From the IMG/VR virus record IMGVR_UViG_3300044638_000842, positions 1 through 28,619 of that record: DNA of 28,619 bases; one strand, 5' to 3'. Positions 22,710-28,568 of this stretch are shown here, piece after piece. Made by a program: the position numbers and the translations under genes. Origin of the DNA: a virus. The notes under the pieces are model-generated. The model made no database searches. It saw nothing but the letters and a program-made list of their open reading frames with translations, and was not told the origin of the DNA. Every line of letters begins with the position of its first letter. The first letter of the stretch is position 1.

Positions 22710-22740
22710 CAAATATAGATTATTTTACCAATAATTCAAA
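22710..22740 (-). promoter_or_regulatory. Bacteroidetes-type promoter of the replication initiator
   Basis: TTTG (22740-22737), 19 bases, then TATATTTG (22717-22710) on the minus strand: a full consensus match. The -33 box lies inside the last codons of the methyltransferase gene. Transcription should begin around 22706-22703, right at the first leader hairpin. Confidence 0.75.
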
Positions 22741-23721
22741 CTCATTAATAGCTTTAAATATTTGTAAAGCTACTTGAGGAACTATTGCGTTTCCGTAGGC
22801 TTTGATACTTTCGTTTCGCCATTTAGAAAAGGTAATTCCGTCCAATTCTCGGGAAATCCCATCATTTCCGCCACAAATCGGGGGTTGAGTTGGGAATTCT
22901 TCCCATCTTCCGAATTCATTGTTGCCCAACTTCCCAAGTCGTTCGTTTCCCCTCTCCCCCTGTTTATAATTGACTCCCTGCTCCCACTCCCCCTGCAATC
23001 GGAAGCCGTTGGAGTTGGTAACATTCCTACTATTTGAGTTGCTAAATTCGGTATCTTGGTTCCATTCGGATATTTCTCCATTCTCTTTTGAAACGTCGTT
23101 AAATTCACTACGTCTTCCTTTGTGGTTGGAGTAAGCAACATTTTCTTGCTTATCATTTGTGCATACTCCGAAGGGCTTAGTGTTCTCCCTTTCATAAAAT
23201 TCTCCAAACGAGGAGTTTCGCACGCTCTTGGAGTTGAAAGCCACAAACCATATTCGATCCCTTCGGTGCGGGGCGTTGACACTTGCAGCTGGTATAAGAA
23301 ACGGTTGTACTTCATAGCCTTGACTTTCCAAGTCAGCACACACCTCGTCGAATACCAACCCTCCATTCCAACTAACAAGTCCACGAACGTTTTCGCCAAT
23401 GATCCATCGGGGTTTAATTTCTTTAATTGCTCGTAACATTTCAGGAAAGAGGTGTCTTTCGTCGGCTTTCCCAAGTCGTTTTCCGGCTGTTGAGTAGGGT
23501 TGACAAGGGAACCCTCCTGTAAGGACGTCAACTGTTCCTTGGTGAATAGAGAAGTTTGTTTTAGTAATGTCATTGTAAGATTTTGAGTTAGGGAAGTGGT
23601 GGGCTAAAACTTTTTGTCCAAATGGGTTCCATTCACAATGGAATATATTTTCCCAGCCTGCCCATTCGGCTGCTAAATCAAAGCCACCAATTCCGCTGAA
23701 TAATGAAGCGTGTGTTAGCAT
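22720..23721 (-). CDS. C5-cytosine DNA methyltransferase
   Basis: A 333-residue enzyme that transfers a methyl group to C5 of cytosine in DNA. Motif I is SLFSGIGGFD, motif IV is TGGFPCQPYS (catalytic C73), motif VI is GENVRG (E110), motif VIII is HRRDRIWFVAF and motif X is KAYGNAIVPQVA. The target recognition region (about 190-280) is Asn/Glu/Arg-rich and unusual. Without a restriction enzyme in the window it is probably a solitary methylase protecting phage DNA. About 80% of the gene also carries another open frame (22782-23573). The start overlaps the HTH gene by 7 bases. Confidence 0.93.
   Translation of the reverse strand: MLTHASLFSGIGGFDLAAEWAGWENIFHCEWNPFGQKVLAHHFPNSKSYNDITKTNFSIHQGTVDVLTGGFPCQPYSTAGKRLGKADERHLFPEMLRAIKEIKPRWIIGENVRGLVSWNGGLVFDEVCADLESQGYEVQPFLIPAASVNAPHRRDRIWFVAFNSKSVRNSSFGEFYERENTKPFGVCTNDKQENVAYSNHKGRRSEFNDVSKENGEISEWNQDTEFSNSNSRNVTNSNGFRLQGEWEQGVNYKQGERGNERLGKLGNNEFGRWEEFPTQPPICGGNDGISRELDGITFSKWRNESIKAYGNAIVPQVALQIFKAINEFELLVK
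22782..23573 (-). CDS. Long open frame nested in the methyltransferase gene (+1 phase)
   Basis: A 263-residue frame with ATG start, same strand, +1 phase, covering methyltransferase codons about 50-313. It reads like a protein: MTLLKQTSLFTKEQLTSLQE, then LAKTFVDLLVGMEGWYSTRCVLTWKVKAMKYNRFLYQLQVSTP, LLPTPTASDCRGSGSR and LNPRFVAEMMGFPENWTELPF. I recall proteins with the PTPTA-x-D and LNPRFV...MMGFP-x-x-W-T-E-L-P-F motifs in other Bacteroidetes phages, some linked to cytosine methyltransferases, but could not check this. No membrane or catalytic motif is clear. Two overlapping conserved proteins would be a case of overprinting; a long chance frame is the alternative. Confidence 0.55.
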   Translation of the reverse strand: MTLLKQTSLFTKEQLTSLQEGSLVNPTQQPENDLGKPTKDTSFLKCYEQLKKLNPDGSLAKTFVDLLVGMEGWYSTRCVLTWKVKAMKYNRFLYQLQVSTPRTEGIEYGLWLSTPRACETPRLENFMKGRTLSPSEYAQMISKKMLLTPTTKEDVVNLTTFQKRMEKYPNGTKIPNLATQIVGMLPTPTASDCRGSGSRESIINRGRGETNDLGSWATMNSEDGKNSQLNPRFVAEMMGFPENWTELPFLNGETKVSKPTETQ

Positions 23722-23909
23722 AACTTATAACTTGCAAAGGTTTTACCACTAATAGTTACATTCTTAGTTACAATCTTTAATCCATCATTTCTTAAATCGC
23801 TAATCCTGGCAGCTAATCTAAAGCACCCGAATTTATTTAATGCGTCCAATGGAGTAATTGATTTGCCTTTAATTAAATAGGCTTTGATTTGTTGGTTTTG
23901 TGTTTTCAT
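23715..23909 (-). CDS. HTH_39-like winged helix protein
   Basis: A 64-residue protein, MKTQNQQIKAYLIKGKSITP then LDALNKFGCFRLAARISDLRNDGLKIVTKNV. The L-D-A-L-x-x-F-G-x-x-R-L-A-A-R-I-x-D-L-R signature identifies the HTH_39 DNA-binding family, common as small phage genes. It overlaps the methyltransferase start by 7 bases, so the two are probably coupled and it may regulate that gene. Confidence 0.85.
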   Translation of the reverse strand: MKTQNQQIKAYLIKGKSITPLDALNKFGCFRLAARISDLRNDGLKIVTKNVTISGKTFASYKLC

Positions 23910-23921
23910 AGTTGGTTAAGT

Positions 23922-24197
23922 TTAAAAGGGTAAATCTAAATCCTCATTCTCTTGTTGGTTAATAGGCTTTGAATATTCCTTCTTAAAATTATATTCTTTG
24001 CCACGTCCACAATATTCTTTCTTCTTCTTCTCGGCTCGGTCCTCCTTGCTTTGATTGTTATAAACTAAATGAGTGTTTTCCTTTTCGTCAACTTCTTTTA
24101 GGTTGTCAACTACTAAGTTTGCAAAGTGTCTTACTCCTGTTTTAGTTTGAACAGGCTTCCATTGGATTTTCTCCTTTTCAATGTTAATTACTATCAT
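23922..24197 (-). CDS. Small protein with SSB-like acidic C-terminal tip
   Basis: A 91-residue protein. The first half (MIVINIEKEKIQWKPVQTKT, GVRHFANLVVDNLKEVD) has alternating strands. The centre is very basic (RAEKKKKEYCGRGKEYNFKKEY). The end is QQENEDLDLPF, closely like the DDDIPF tip by which SSB recruits partner proteins. It lies in the operon with ERF, where phages often encode an SSB. It is too short for a full OB-fold SSB, so it may be a reduced or unrelated ssDNA-binding protein. Confidence 0.5.
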   Translation of the reverse strand: MIVINIEKEKIQWKPVQTKTGVRHFANLVVDNLKEVDEKENTHLVYNNQSKEDRAEKKKKEYCGRGKEYNFKKEYSKPINQQENEDLDLPF

Positions 24198-24198
24198 A

Positions 24199-24618
24199 TT
24201 ATTTGTTTAAAGTGATTACATAAGATTGTTTATAGGACTTTAAAGGTATTGCGCCACGCTCAAACTTTTTACCGTTCTCCTCGATTTCTTTTTGCTCGGC
24301 TTTTAATATATCGATTTGCGCCTGTAATTCCGCCCATCTAGGCGAGTAAGAAGCATAGTCGTAGGTTTGACTGTCTTTGAGGCTTATATTGGCTCCTAAG
24401 TGGTCATATTTCCCCTTGGGGCATTTATCCAGGAAGTCAATAATATGCTCCTCACTTTTTGCTCTTAATGTTTTAGTAAAGTTCTCCATTACTGAAATTT
24501 TAATGGCAATGTCTTCGGCTTTCATTGTGCCTTCGGACAATTCATTAGCTACGTTTTGAGCAAATGTTTCAATTTCGCTTTTAGATGGTGCGATCTCCCA
24601 AATTGCTAAAGTATTCAT
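24199..24618 (-). CDS. Recombination-operon protein of unknown function
   Basis: A 139-residue, mainly helical protein starting MNTLAIWEIAPSKSEIETFA. Helices with Glu/Lys heptads dominate (AEDIAIKISVMENFTKTLRA, WAELQAQIDILKAEQKEIEENGKKFERG), broken by KCPKGKYDHLGANISLKDSQTYDY. It is directly downstream of the ERF gene (1-base gap). Phages often place Gp157- or Gam-like nuclease modulators here and the coiled-coil content would suit one, but I do not recognise the family. Confidence 0.65.
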   Translation of the reverse strand: MNTLAIWEIAPSKSEIETFAQNVANELSEGTMKAEDIAIKISVMENFTKTLRAKSEEHIIDFLDKCPKGKYDHLGANISLKDSQTYDYASYSPRWAELQAQIDILKAEQKEIEENGKKFERGAIPLKSYKQSYVITLNK

Positions 24619-24619
24619 A

Positions 24620-25186
24620 TTATAATTGGTTTTTTTTGCTTGTAAATAATGCTTGAATGCCTGGATTTATTAGTTCCTTGTTTAAACTGTGTAACTTGGC
24701 TAATTCTTGAACGTTTTGGCAGAAGTCAATCGCAAATGTTAAATCAGTTGCGTTTTTGTGCTTCTTTATATAAGCCGGAATGTCGTAATCCTTTTCTCCG
24801 GCTGCGTCCGTGTCTTTATCAGCAATTATAGTTAAAATTGAACATAAAGCATAGCGTCTAAAATAGCTAATCGCCGATCCTAATGACTGATATTCATTCA
24901 TACCCCTAAGAACAACTTGAGGGATTGTAACCTCGCTTGTTATCGTTTCTCCTGTTTCGGTGTGGAAAACAATAGTTTGCAGTTTGTCGTCTTGTAAAGG
25001 TTGAACAAAGCCTAGTTTATGCTTTTTTAATAATGGCATAATAACCTTAAAAATAGCCGGTAAATCAGCGTAGGTATAATTGTGTCCATTAGTCCCCTTG
25101 TGGATTACGGGGCATTCTTGTTGAAATTCTGCAATAGCTTTGTAAAGTTTTAGGCTCTTGCGAAATTCGTTTTTTTCTTCATTCAT
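24620..25186 (-). CDS. erf: ERF-family single-strand annealing protein
   Basis: A 188-residue recombinase that anneals complementary ssDNA, useful for genome circularisation and recombination. HNYTYADLPAIFKVIMPLLKKHKLGFVQPL, LQTIVFHTETGETITSEV and YQSLGSAISYFRRYALCSILTIIADKDTDAA are the three ERF signature segments (Y-x-Y-A-D-L, H-x-x-T/S-G-E, G-S-A-x-x-Y-x-x-R-Y-A-L). NinG encoded further on is a natural partner. Confidence 0.92.
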   Translation of the reverse strand: MNEEKNEFRKSLKLYKAIAEFQQECPVIHKGTNGHNYTYADLPAIFKVIMPLLKKHKLGFVQPLQDDKLQTIVFHTETGETITSEVTIPQVVLRGMNEYQSLGSAISYFRRYALCSILTIIADKDTDAAGEKDYDIPAYIKKHKNATDLTFAIDFCQNVQELAKLHSLNKELINPGIQALFTSKKNQL

Positions 25187-25241
25187 AGCGTTGAATTTGT
25201 GGTTAAATAATAATTAAAATTAAGGGTATTTTGTGAATAAA

Positions 25242-25580
25242 TCAAAATAATTCGATTATTTTTTTTATCTCATCTTGGTAGTCGTTCTCGTATCTTAAAC
25301 TTAATACTTCCTCAATTGTTTGACAAGCGTGAATTACGCTAGTGTGGTCCCTATGAAATATCCTAGCTATTTCCTTAAGTGTCATTCCTGTTCGTTTCCT
25401 GATCATATAAATTGCTATAAATCTAGCTTTTACATAACTTCTTAATCTGCATTTGCCTTTAACCTGGACTGTCGTAAGTCCGTAAAAGTCGCAAATGTTT
25501 TCAATTATTTCCCGAGCGTGTTTTTGCTCGTTATATAATATTTTACTCATTCTTCTGCTTGGTGCGGTCCAATAACTCAT
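25242..25580 (-). CDS. Stand-alone DnaA domain IV-like protein
   Basis: A 112-residue protein corresponding to the C-terminal DNA-binding domain of DnaA. SYVKARFIAIYMIRKRTGMTLKEIARIFHRDHTSVIHACQTIEEVL includes the DnaA signature RDHTSVIHA (residues 77-85). No AAA+ or domain I part is present. It may bind DnaA boxes in the phage or host and either seed or block initiation. A near-consensus box TTATCCACC lies at 26257-26265 in the control region of the same operon. Confidence 0.85.
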   Translation of the reverse strand: MSYWTAPSRRMSKILYNEQKHAREIIENICDFYGLTTVQVKGKCRLRSYVKARFIAIYMIRKRTGMTLKEIARIFHRDHTSVIHACQTIEEVLSLRYENDYQDEIKKIIELF

Positions 25581-25591
25581 AATTGATTGTT

Positions 25592-25891
25592 TTATAAAAA
25601 TGTATTAATAGGTAACATAAATTGATCCGTAATTTCGTAAAGGTCTAAGATTAGCCAATGATAAGACTTAAGTATTCGCTTTTGCACCTGGTTCATTCTA
25701 GCTATTTTTATTAGAATGTCTTCCTCTTTGTACATTAAACGGATTGGCTCGTCGTAGGTTCCCTTGCGCCATAACGATAAATCCTTTTCGAACATTTCTT
25801 GTCTGCGTTGCGCTTCTTTTAATAACTCAAGCAAACAAGCTGCTCTTTTGTGTAACTTTAGTTGTCTTCCTTGATAAATTAGTTGGTCCAT
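25592..25891 (-). CDS. 99-residue helical protein of unknown function
   Basis: Started at ATG 25891 (MDQLIYQGRQLKLHKRAACL), because the longer frame to 25939 would overlap the 37-residue membrane protein gene. It is all-helical and charged (LLELLKEAQRRQEMFEKDL, EDILIKIARMNQVQKRILKSYHWLI). It ends 11 bases before the DnaA-like start. No motif recognised. Confidence 0.6.
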   Translation of the reverse strand: MDQLIYQGRQLKLHKRAACLLELLKEAQRRQEMFEKDLSLWRKGTYDEPIRLMYKEEDILIKIARMNQVQKRILKSYHWLILDLYEITDQFMLPINTFL

Positions 25892-25902
25892 AGCATTTAA
25901 TT

Positions 25903-26016
25903 TTAAAGGTTGTCGGCTAAGCAGCCAATAATAATACAAATAATAAAAATAATAACTCCGGTTGTAAAACTTACACTGTCATTAATGTAGTCTTTGTTGT
26001 CTTCTTTCCAGCTCAT
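25903..26016 (-). CDS. 37-residue single-span membrane protein
   Basis: Short frame encoding MSWKEDNKDYINDSVSFTTG, then VIIFIICIIIGCLADNL. The polar acidic N-terminus is followed by one membrane helix. It fits exactly between its neighbours (19 bases after the previous stop, 11 before the next start), which is why I accept it. Function unknown. Confidence 0.55.
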   Translation of the reverse strand: MSWKEDNKDYINDSVSFTTGVIIFIICIIIGCLADNL

Positions 26017-26035
26017 AGTTGTTTGTTTTAAATGA

Positions 26036-26212
26036 TTAAATAATAGATAATAATTTTTCTTTTAACTCAATTAGTTCGTTACGTTCTTTAACGTATTCAG
26101 CAACTAATGTCATACTATTAAATGTTGCAATTAATTTTTCCACTTCTTGAATACGACCGTTTAACCCTTCAATAAGTTGTAAGTTTTGTTTAAATGTAAT
26201 TTCTAAATTCAT
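26036..26212 (-). CDS. 58-residue coiled-coil protein, first gene of the early operon
   Basis: Started at ATG 26212. The longer start at 26239 lies upstream of the predicted transcription start (about 26230), so it would not be translated from this promoter. The sequence MNLEITFKQNLQLIEGLNGR then IQEVEKLIATFNSM...LVAEYVKERNELIELKEKLLSII is a helical hairpin with heptads. Being first in the early operon it may act on the host or regulate. Function unknown. Confidence 0.6.
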   Translation of the reverse strand: MNLEITFKQNLQLIEGLNGRIQEVEKLIATFNSMTLVAEYVKERNELIELKEKLLSII

Positions 26213-26236
26213 AGCTTTTGGTTTTGTTTGATAAAT

Positions 26237-26268
26237 CAAAGATATATTAACATATATTATCCACCAAA
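26237..26268 (-). promoter_or_regulatory. Bacteroidetes-type promoter of the early operon
   Basis: TTTG (26268-26265), 20 bases, then TATCTTTG (26244-26237) on the minus strand: a full consensus match placed 25 bases before the chosen ATG. The -33 box is overlapped by the DnaA-box-like TTATCCACC (26257-26265), so a DnaA-type protein could repress or sense this promoter. Confidence 0.8.
26257..26265 (+). promoter_or_regulatory. DnaA-box-like TTATCCACC
   Basis: Eight of nine bases match the bacterial DnaA box TTATCCACA. It lies within the early promoter. A second TTATCCACC occurs at 26589-26597, inside the metallopeptidase-like gene. Confidence 0.4.
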
Positions 26269-26355
26269 CTTTTACACAATTATTTTTAGTTAATTATTTG
26301 TTAAAGCCTTTAAACCTACGCTATCATTGAGTTATTATAATAAAATATATATATT

Positions 26356-26375
26356 AGTTTACTAATTAGTGAACT
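26356..26375. promoter_or_regulatory. 20-base near-palindrome, operator-like
   Basis: AGTTTACTAATTAGTGAACT, symmetrical except for one position pair, 87 bases upstream of the early promoter -33 box. Its core ACTAATTAGT is shared, with one added A, by the dyad at 26450-26464. Confidence 0.5.
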
Positions 26376-26381
26376 TTTGTG

Positions 26382-26414
26382 CAAAAAAAGGGTCCCAAGT
26401 AGAAACTTAGGACC
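26382..26414 (-). terminator. Rho-independent terminator 2
   Basis: Minus-strand RNA GGUCCUAAGU-UUCU-ACUUGGGACC (26414-26391): a 10-bp stem with one G-U pair and a four-base loop, followed by C and seven U (26389-26383). A textbook terminator, the second in tandem. Confidence 0.9.
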
Positions 26415-26449
26415 GTAACCATTTATTATGTCTGCTTTGCTATGAATTA

Positions 26450-26464
26450 GGACTAAATTAGTCC
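26450..26464. promoter_or_regulatory. Perfect 7-bp dyad between the two terminators
   Basis: GGACTAA-A-TTAGTCC, fully symmetrical around one central base. No U-run follows, so it is more operator-like than terminator-like. It shares the ACTAA/TTAGT half-sites with the near-palindrome at 26356-26375. Confidence 0.5.
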
Positions 26465-26480
26465 ATTCCCACTATTTGAC

Positions 26481-26514
26481 CAAATAAAACTCCCTAGCGT
26501 TTTAAACTAGGGAG
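26481..26514 (-). terminator. Rho-independent terminator 1
   Basis: Minus-strand RNA CUCCCUAG (26514-26507), nine-base loop, CUAGGGAG (26497-26490): a perfect 8-bp stem followed by UUUUAUUUG. It lies 38 bases after the stop of the HExxH gene and ends the transcript that comes round from the lysis genes. Confidence 0.88.
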
Positions 26515-26551
26515 AAACCAACTATGAAAACAACAATACAAAGATACCTTT

Positions 26552-26821
26552 TTATTTAGAGCCGTCCTGGAGGGGTAAATGCTTCGAATTATCCACCATT
26601 CTATAACCCAATCTCCAAAGTAACTTAGTTAATATTACGCTCTTTTCAATTACTTCCTCCTCACTTGCTTCAGGATAAAGTAAGTGCATTACCTCGTGAA
26701 TGTATATTTCAAGCAGTTTTCTCCCCTTTAATCGAGGATCGATATAAATTACCCCATCGCTTTCAGCTATGCCGTGCGCTTGTTCCCTACCTAGTTTTTT
26801 ATGGATAATCTTTATTTTCAT
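26552..26821 (-). CDS. Small HExxH metallopeptidase-like protein
   Basis: An 89-residue protein. KLLEIYIHEVMHLLYPEASEEEV contains HEVMH (H42, E43, H46), the zinc-protease HExxH motif, followed by a Glu-rich stretch that could supply the third ligand. The N-terminal VIYIDPRLKGRK strand leads into it as in minimal SprT/ImmA-like domains. The substrate is unknown; it may act on a host or regulatory protein. Overlaps the preceding gene by one base and is the last gene before the double terminator. Confidence 0.7.
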   Translation of the reverse strand: MKIKIIHKKLGREQAHGIAESDGVIYIDPRLKGRKLLEIYIHEVMHLLYPEASEEEVIEKSVILTKLLWRLGYRMVDNSKHLPLQDGSK

Positions 26822-27006
26822 TACGCTTTCAATAATGCTTCGTCCGGACGGTCTATTTCTTTTACTTCGTATTTATTACCGCCTCGAACTTTTGCCAATG
26901 CTTGTTTTACGCTTGTTTCCATAATGTACAATTCAGTTAATTTTTTCACTAGCCACGCTTCTTGTTCTGCTAAACTCATTTTATTCCAATTTTTAGGGTA
27001 TCTCAT
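26821..27006 (-). CDS. 61-residue protein of unknown function
   Basis: Started at ATG 27006 (MRYPKNWNKMSLAEQEAWLV), one base after the preceding stop at 27008. The longer frame to 27036 would overlap that gene. An N-terminal W-x-x-M-S-x-x-E-Q-x-x-W-L helix is followed by a basic middle (KQALAKVRGGNKYE) and an acidic end. No family recognised. Confidence 0.6.
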   Translation of the reverse strand: MRYPKNWNKMSLAEQEAWLVKKLTELYIMETSVKQALAKVRGGNKYEVKEIDRPDEALLKA

Positions 27007-27007
27007 T

Positions 27008-27205
27008 TTAATATACTTTATCGTTATTATTTTCAATTATTTTGCGAAGGTAAAGTGCCAGGTCCAAAGCCTCCTCGTAAGCATAATAAATCCACTCGCT
27101 ATTCCCTAAATCTTTGCGGTCTAAGGTTGTACCATACTCCAGCTTACCTTTTGCCTCACGCTTACGCATATCTTCAATGACCAAAGTTAAAATATTTGAG
27201 TCCAT
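27008..27205 (-). CDS. Small MazG/NTP-PPase-like phage protein
   Basis: A 65-residue helical protein: ILTLVIEDMRKREAKGKLEYGTTLDRKDLGNSEWIYYAYEEALDLALYLRKII. The K-G-x-x-x-Y-G-T-T-L-x-R-x-D and Y-E-E-A-L-D-L-A-L-Y-L pattern is a widespread small phage family. The E-E-x-x-D-x-A-x-Y-L helix resembles all-alpha NTP pyrophosphatases (MazG-like), but one half of that active site is missing. Nucleotide clean-up is a tentative role. Coupled to the exonuclease by a one-base overlap. Confidence 0.6.
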   Translation of the reverse strand: MDSNILTLVIEDMRKREAKGKLEYGTTLDRKDLGNSEWIYYAYEEALDLALYLRKIIENNNDKVY

Positions 27206-27942
27206 TATTTATCAGTTTTTGAGTGCAATTTTCCGCACGTTTTACATTTATATTGTATCTTAACTAATCCGGAAGCCATTACTCTTTTATTGCTTTTTAC
27301 TAATTCATCGGAGCCACATTCAGGGCAAGTTCCCCTATCTCCGCCAAATATTACTCCGTAATGCGTCTTAGCTGGGATATGATTGTTTAATTCTTTGTGG
27401 ACCTTCTCCAATAATACAACGTCCTGTATGCAGTAATCAATCATTTTATTTAATGCTTTCTTGTCGTTGTTTAGCATTATGTCTTTCCATAAATCGAAGT
27501 CAGTATGTATCTTTTGTCCTAATCCTAGAAACTTGCCAATGTAGTCAAGTCTATTGGAATTAAACCTAAACTTTGACCTGGCTATTTTTAAAGTGTCTAT
27601 TGTTGTATAATTGGGGAACATATCTATTCGGTGGAATAAACAACGAGTTCTAATCCAAGCTAAGTCGAATTTGTCGCCATTATGCCCGATTAGTTCGTCG
27701 GCTTCATTTGCCACCTTAATAAATTCTTGTAGTAACTTTTTATCGTCTTGTTTATTATCCCAATGTAGGTAATAAACGTCTTTGTCTTCTTCCCATTTGT
27801 AACAAATACAAATGATTGCACGTTCTTTTATAATGTTCTCCGTGCCAATGTTAATCTTAAATCCTGATTGCCAAAATAAACCCACGTTTGCGCTTACCTC
27901 AATATCGAAGTAAAGTCTTTTGCGTTTGGTTGTTGTTGTCAT
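27205..27942 (-). CDS. DEDDy 3'-5' exonuclease with C-terminal zinc ribbon
   Basis: A 245-residue protein with the exonuclease (RNase H-like) fold of family B polymerase proofreading domains. Its motifs are YFDIE (D13, E15), GHNGDKFDLAW (D93) and YCIQDV (Y170, D174), with LDYIGKFLGLG between. There is no polymerase domain. Residues 206-236 add a zinc ribbon (CPEC...CKTC). It may process DNA ends for ERF annealing or degrade host DNA. The first 33 codons are repeated at the left edge of the window. Confidence 0.85.
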   Translation of the reverse strand: MTTTTKRKRLYFDIEVSANVGLFWQSGFKINIGTENIIKERAIICICYKWEEDKDVYYLHWDNKQDDKKLLQEFIKVANEADELIGHNGDKFDLAWIRTRCLFHRIDMFPNYTTIDTLKIARSKFRFNSNRLDYIGKFLGLGQKIHTDFDLWKDIMLNNDKKALNKMIDYCIQDVVLLEKVHKELNNHIPAKTHYGVIFGGDRGTCPECGSDELVKSNKRVMASGLVKIQYKCKTCGKLHSKTDK

Positions 27943-27960
27943 TATGTTGGTTTTGGTGTT

Positions 27961-28566
27961 TTATGATATTGAGTCCCGTATTAAGTCCGCTTCCGCTTCT
28001 CGCCTTATTACTAATCCGTCTAATCCGATACCTTCCCAAAGCCTTTTACTCTTTTCGATTTCTTCGGCAATTCCTTCGTAATCTTGTTTCTTAACTAAAT
28101 CGACAATGGCTTTCATTTCCTTTCTTCGTTCCCCTAATAAACTTGTTCCCCTGTTAAATACCATAGAAACCAATGCGCCCTGGGTGTCCTCGTTTAAATG
28201 GATCATTTCAGGATATATTGATAAAGTTGCTTTGTAAAATCTAGGTAATGTACTTTTAACGAATACGTCGTATGCAATATTGTACGGAACTCGAACATTT
28301 AATACCTCGCCTTTAATCATTGCCTTTGCTCGTTCCTTTTTTAATCCGCATAAAGGCTTCAACGCATTAACAAAGTTTAAGTTCAAACAAGGGGACCAAT
28401 CCGCTAGGAATTGCTTCTCCGTGTTATATCCTAAATCGTAGCCAATACCTATAGTCGCTCCGCTATCGCCCCCAGGCCAAGTTACCTTTTGCAATGCCTT
28501 TTCGTAGTACGAACGTCCGCCAATCTCAAAGTGAATGATTAAGTCAATAGATTTCTTGCTAAGCAT
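27961..28566 (-). CDS. Endolysin, second allele (right terminal copy)
   Basis: The same 201-residue pesticin/GH24-like lysozyme as at 120-725, with four amino-acid changes: S to L, D to E and R to K around residues 143-149, and the last residue A to S. Catalytic candidates E14, D34 and T38 are unchanged. On the real circular genome this and the left copy are one locus, so they represent two alleles, not a duplication. Confidence 0.85.
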   Translation of the reverse strand: MLSKKSIDLIIHFEIGGRSYYEKALQKVTWPGGDSGATIGIGYDLGYNTEKQFLADWSPCLNLNFVNALKPLCGLKKERAKAMIKGEVLNVRVPYNIAYDVFVKSTLPRFYKATLSIYPEMIHLNEDTQGALVSMVFNRGTSLLGERRKEMKAIVDLVKKQDYEGIAEEIEKSKRLWEGIGLDGLVIRREAEADLIRDSIS

Positions 28567-28568
28567 AT

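Larger units (their letters stand above)
26213..26551. other. Intergenic control region, candidate replication origin
   Basis: This is the only gene-free stretch over 300 bases. In minus-strand order it holds a terminator (26514-26481), a perfect dyad (26450-26464), a second terminator (26414-26382), a 20-base near-palindrome (26356-26375), a very AT-rich tract (26330-26360) and finally a DnaA-box-like TTATCCACC with the early promoter. Nothing on the plus strand looks coding. The AT-rich tract beside a DnaA-like box and a DnaA domain IV gene suggests an origin; this is inference. Confidence 0.55.

Noticed and set aside
25187-25241. Promoter for the ERF gene in the 55-base AT-rich gap
   Set aside because: A TTTG occurs but no TAnnTTTG at the right distance, so the gene is more likely expressed from the early promoter upstream.
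120-28566. Two lysozyme genes in one genome
   Set aside because: The copies lie in the terminal redundancy, with cut neighbouring genes on each side, so they are one locus seen twice.
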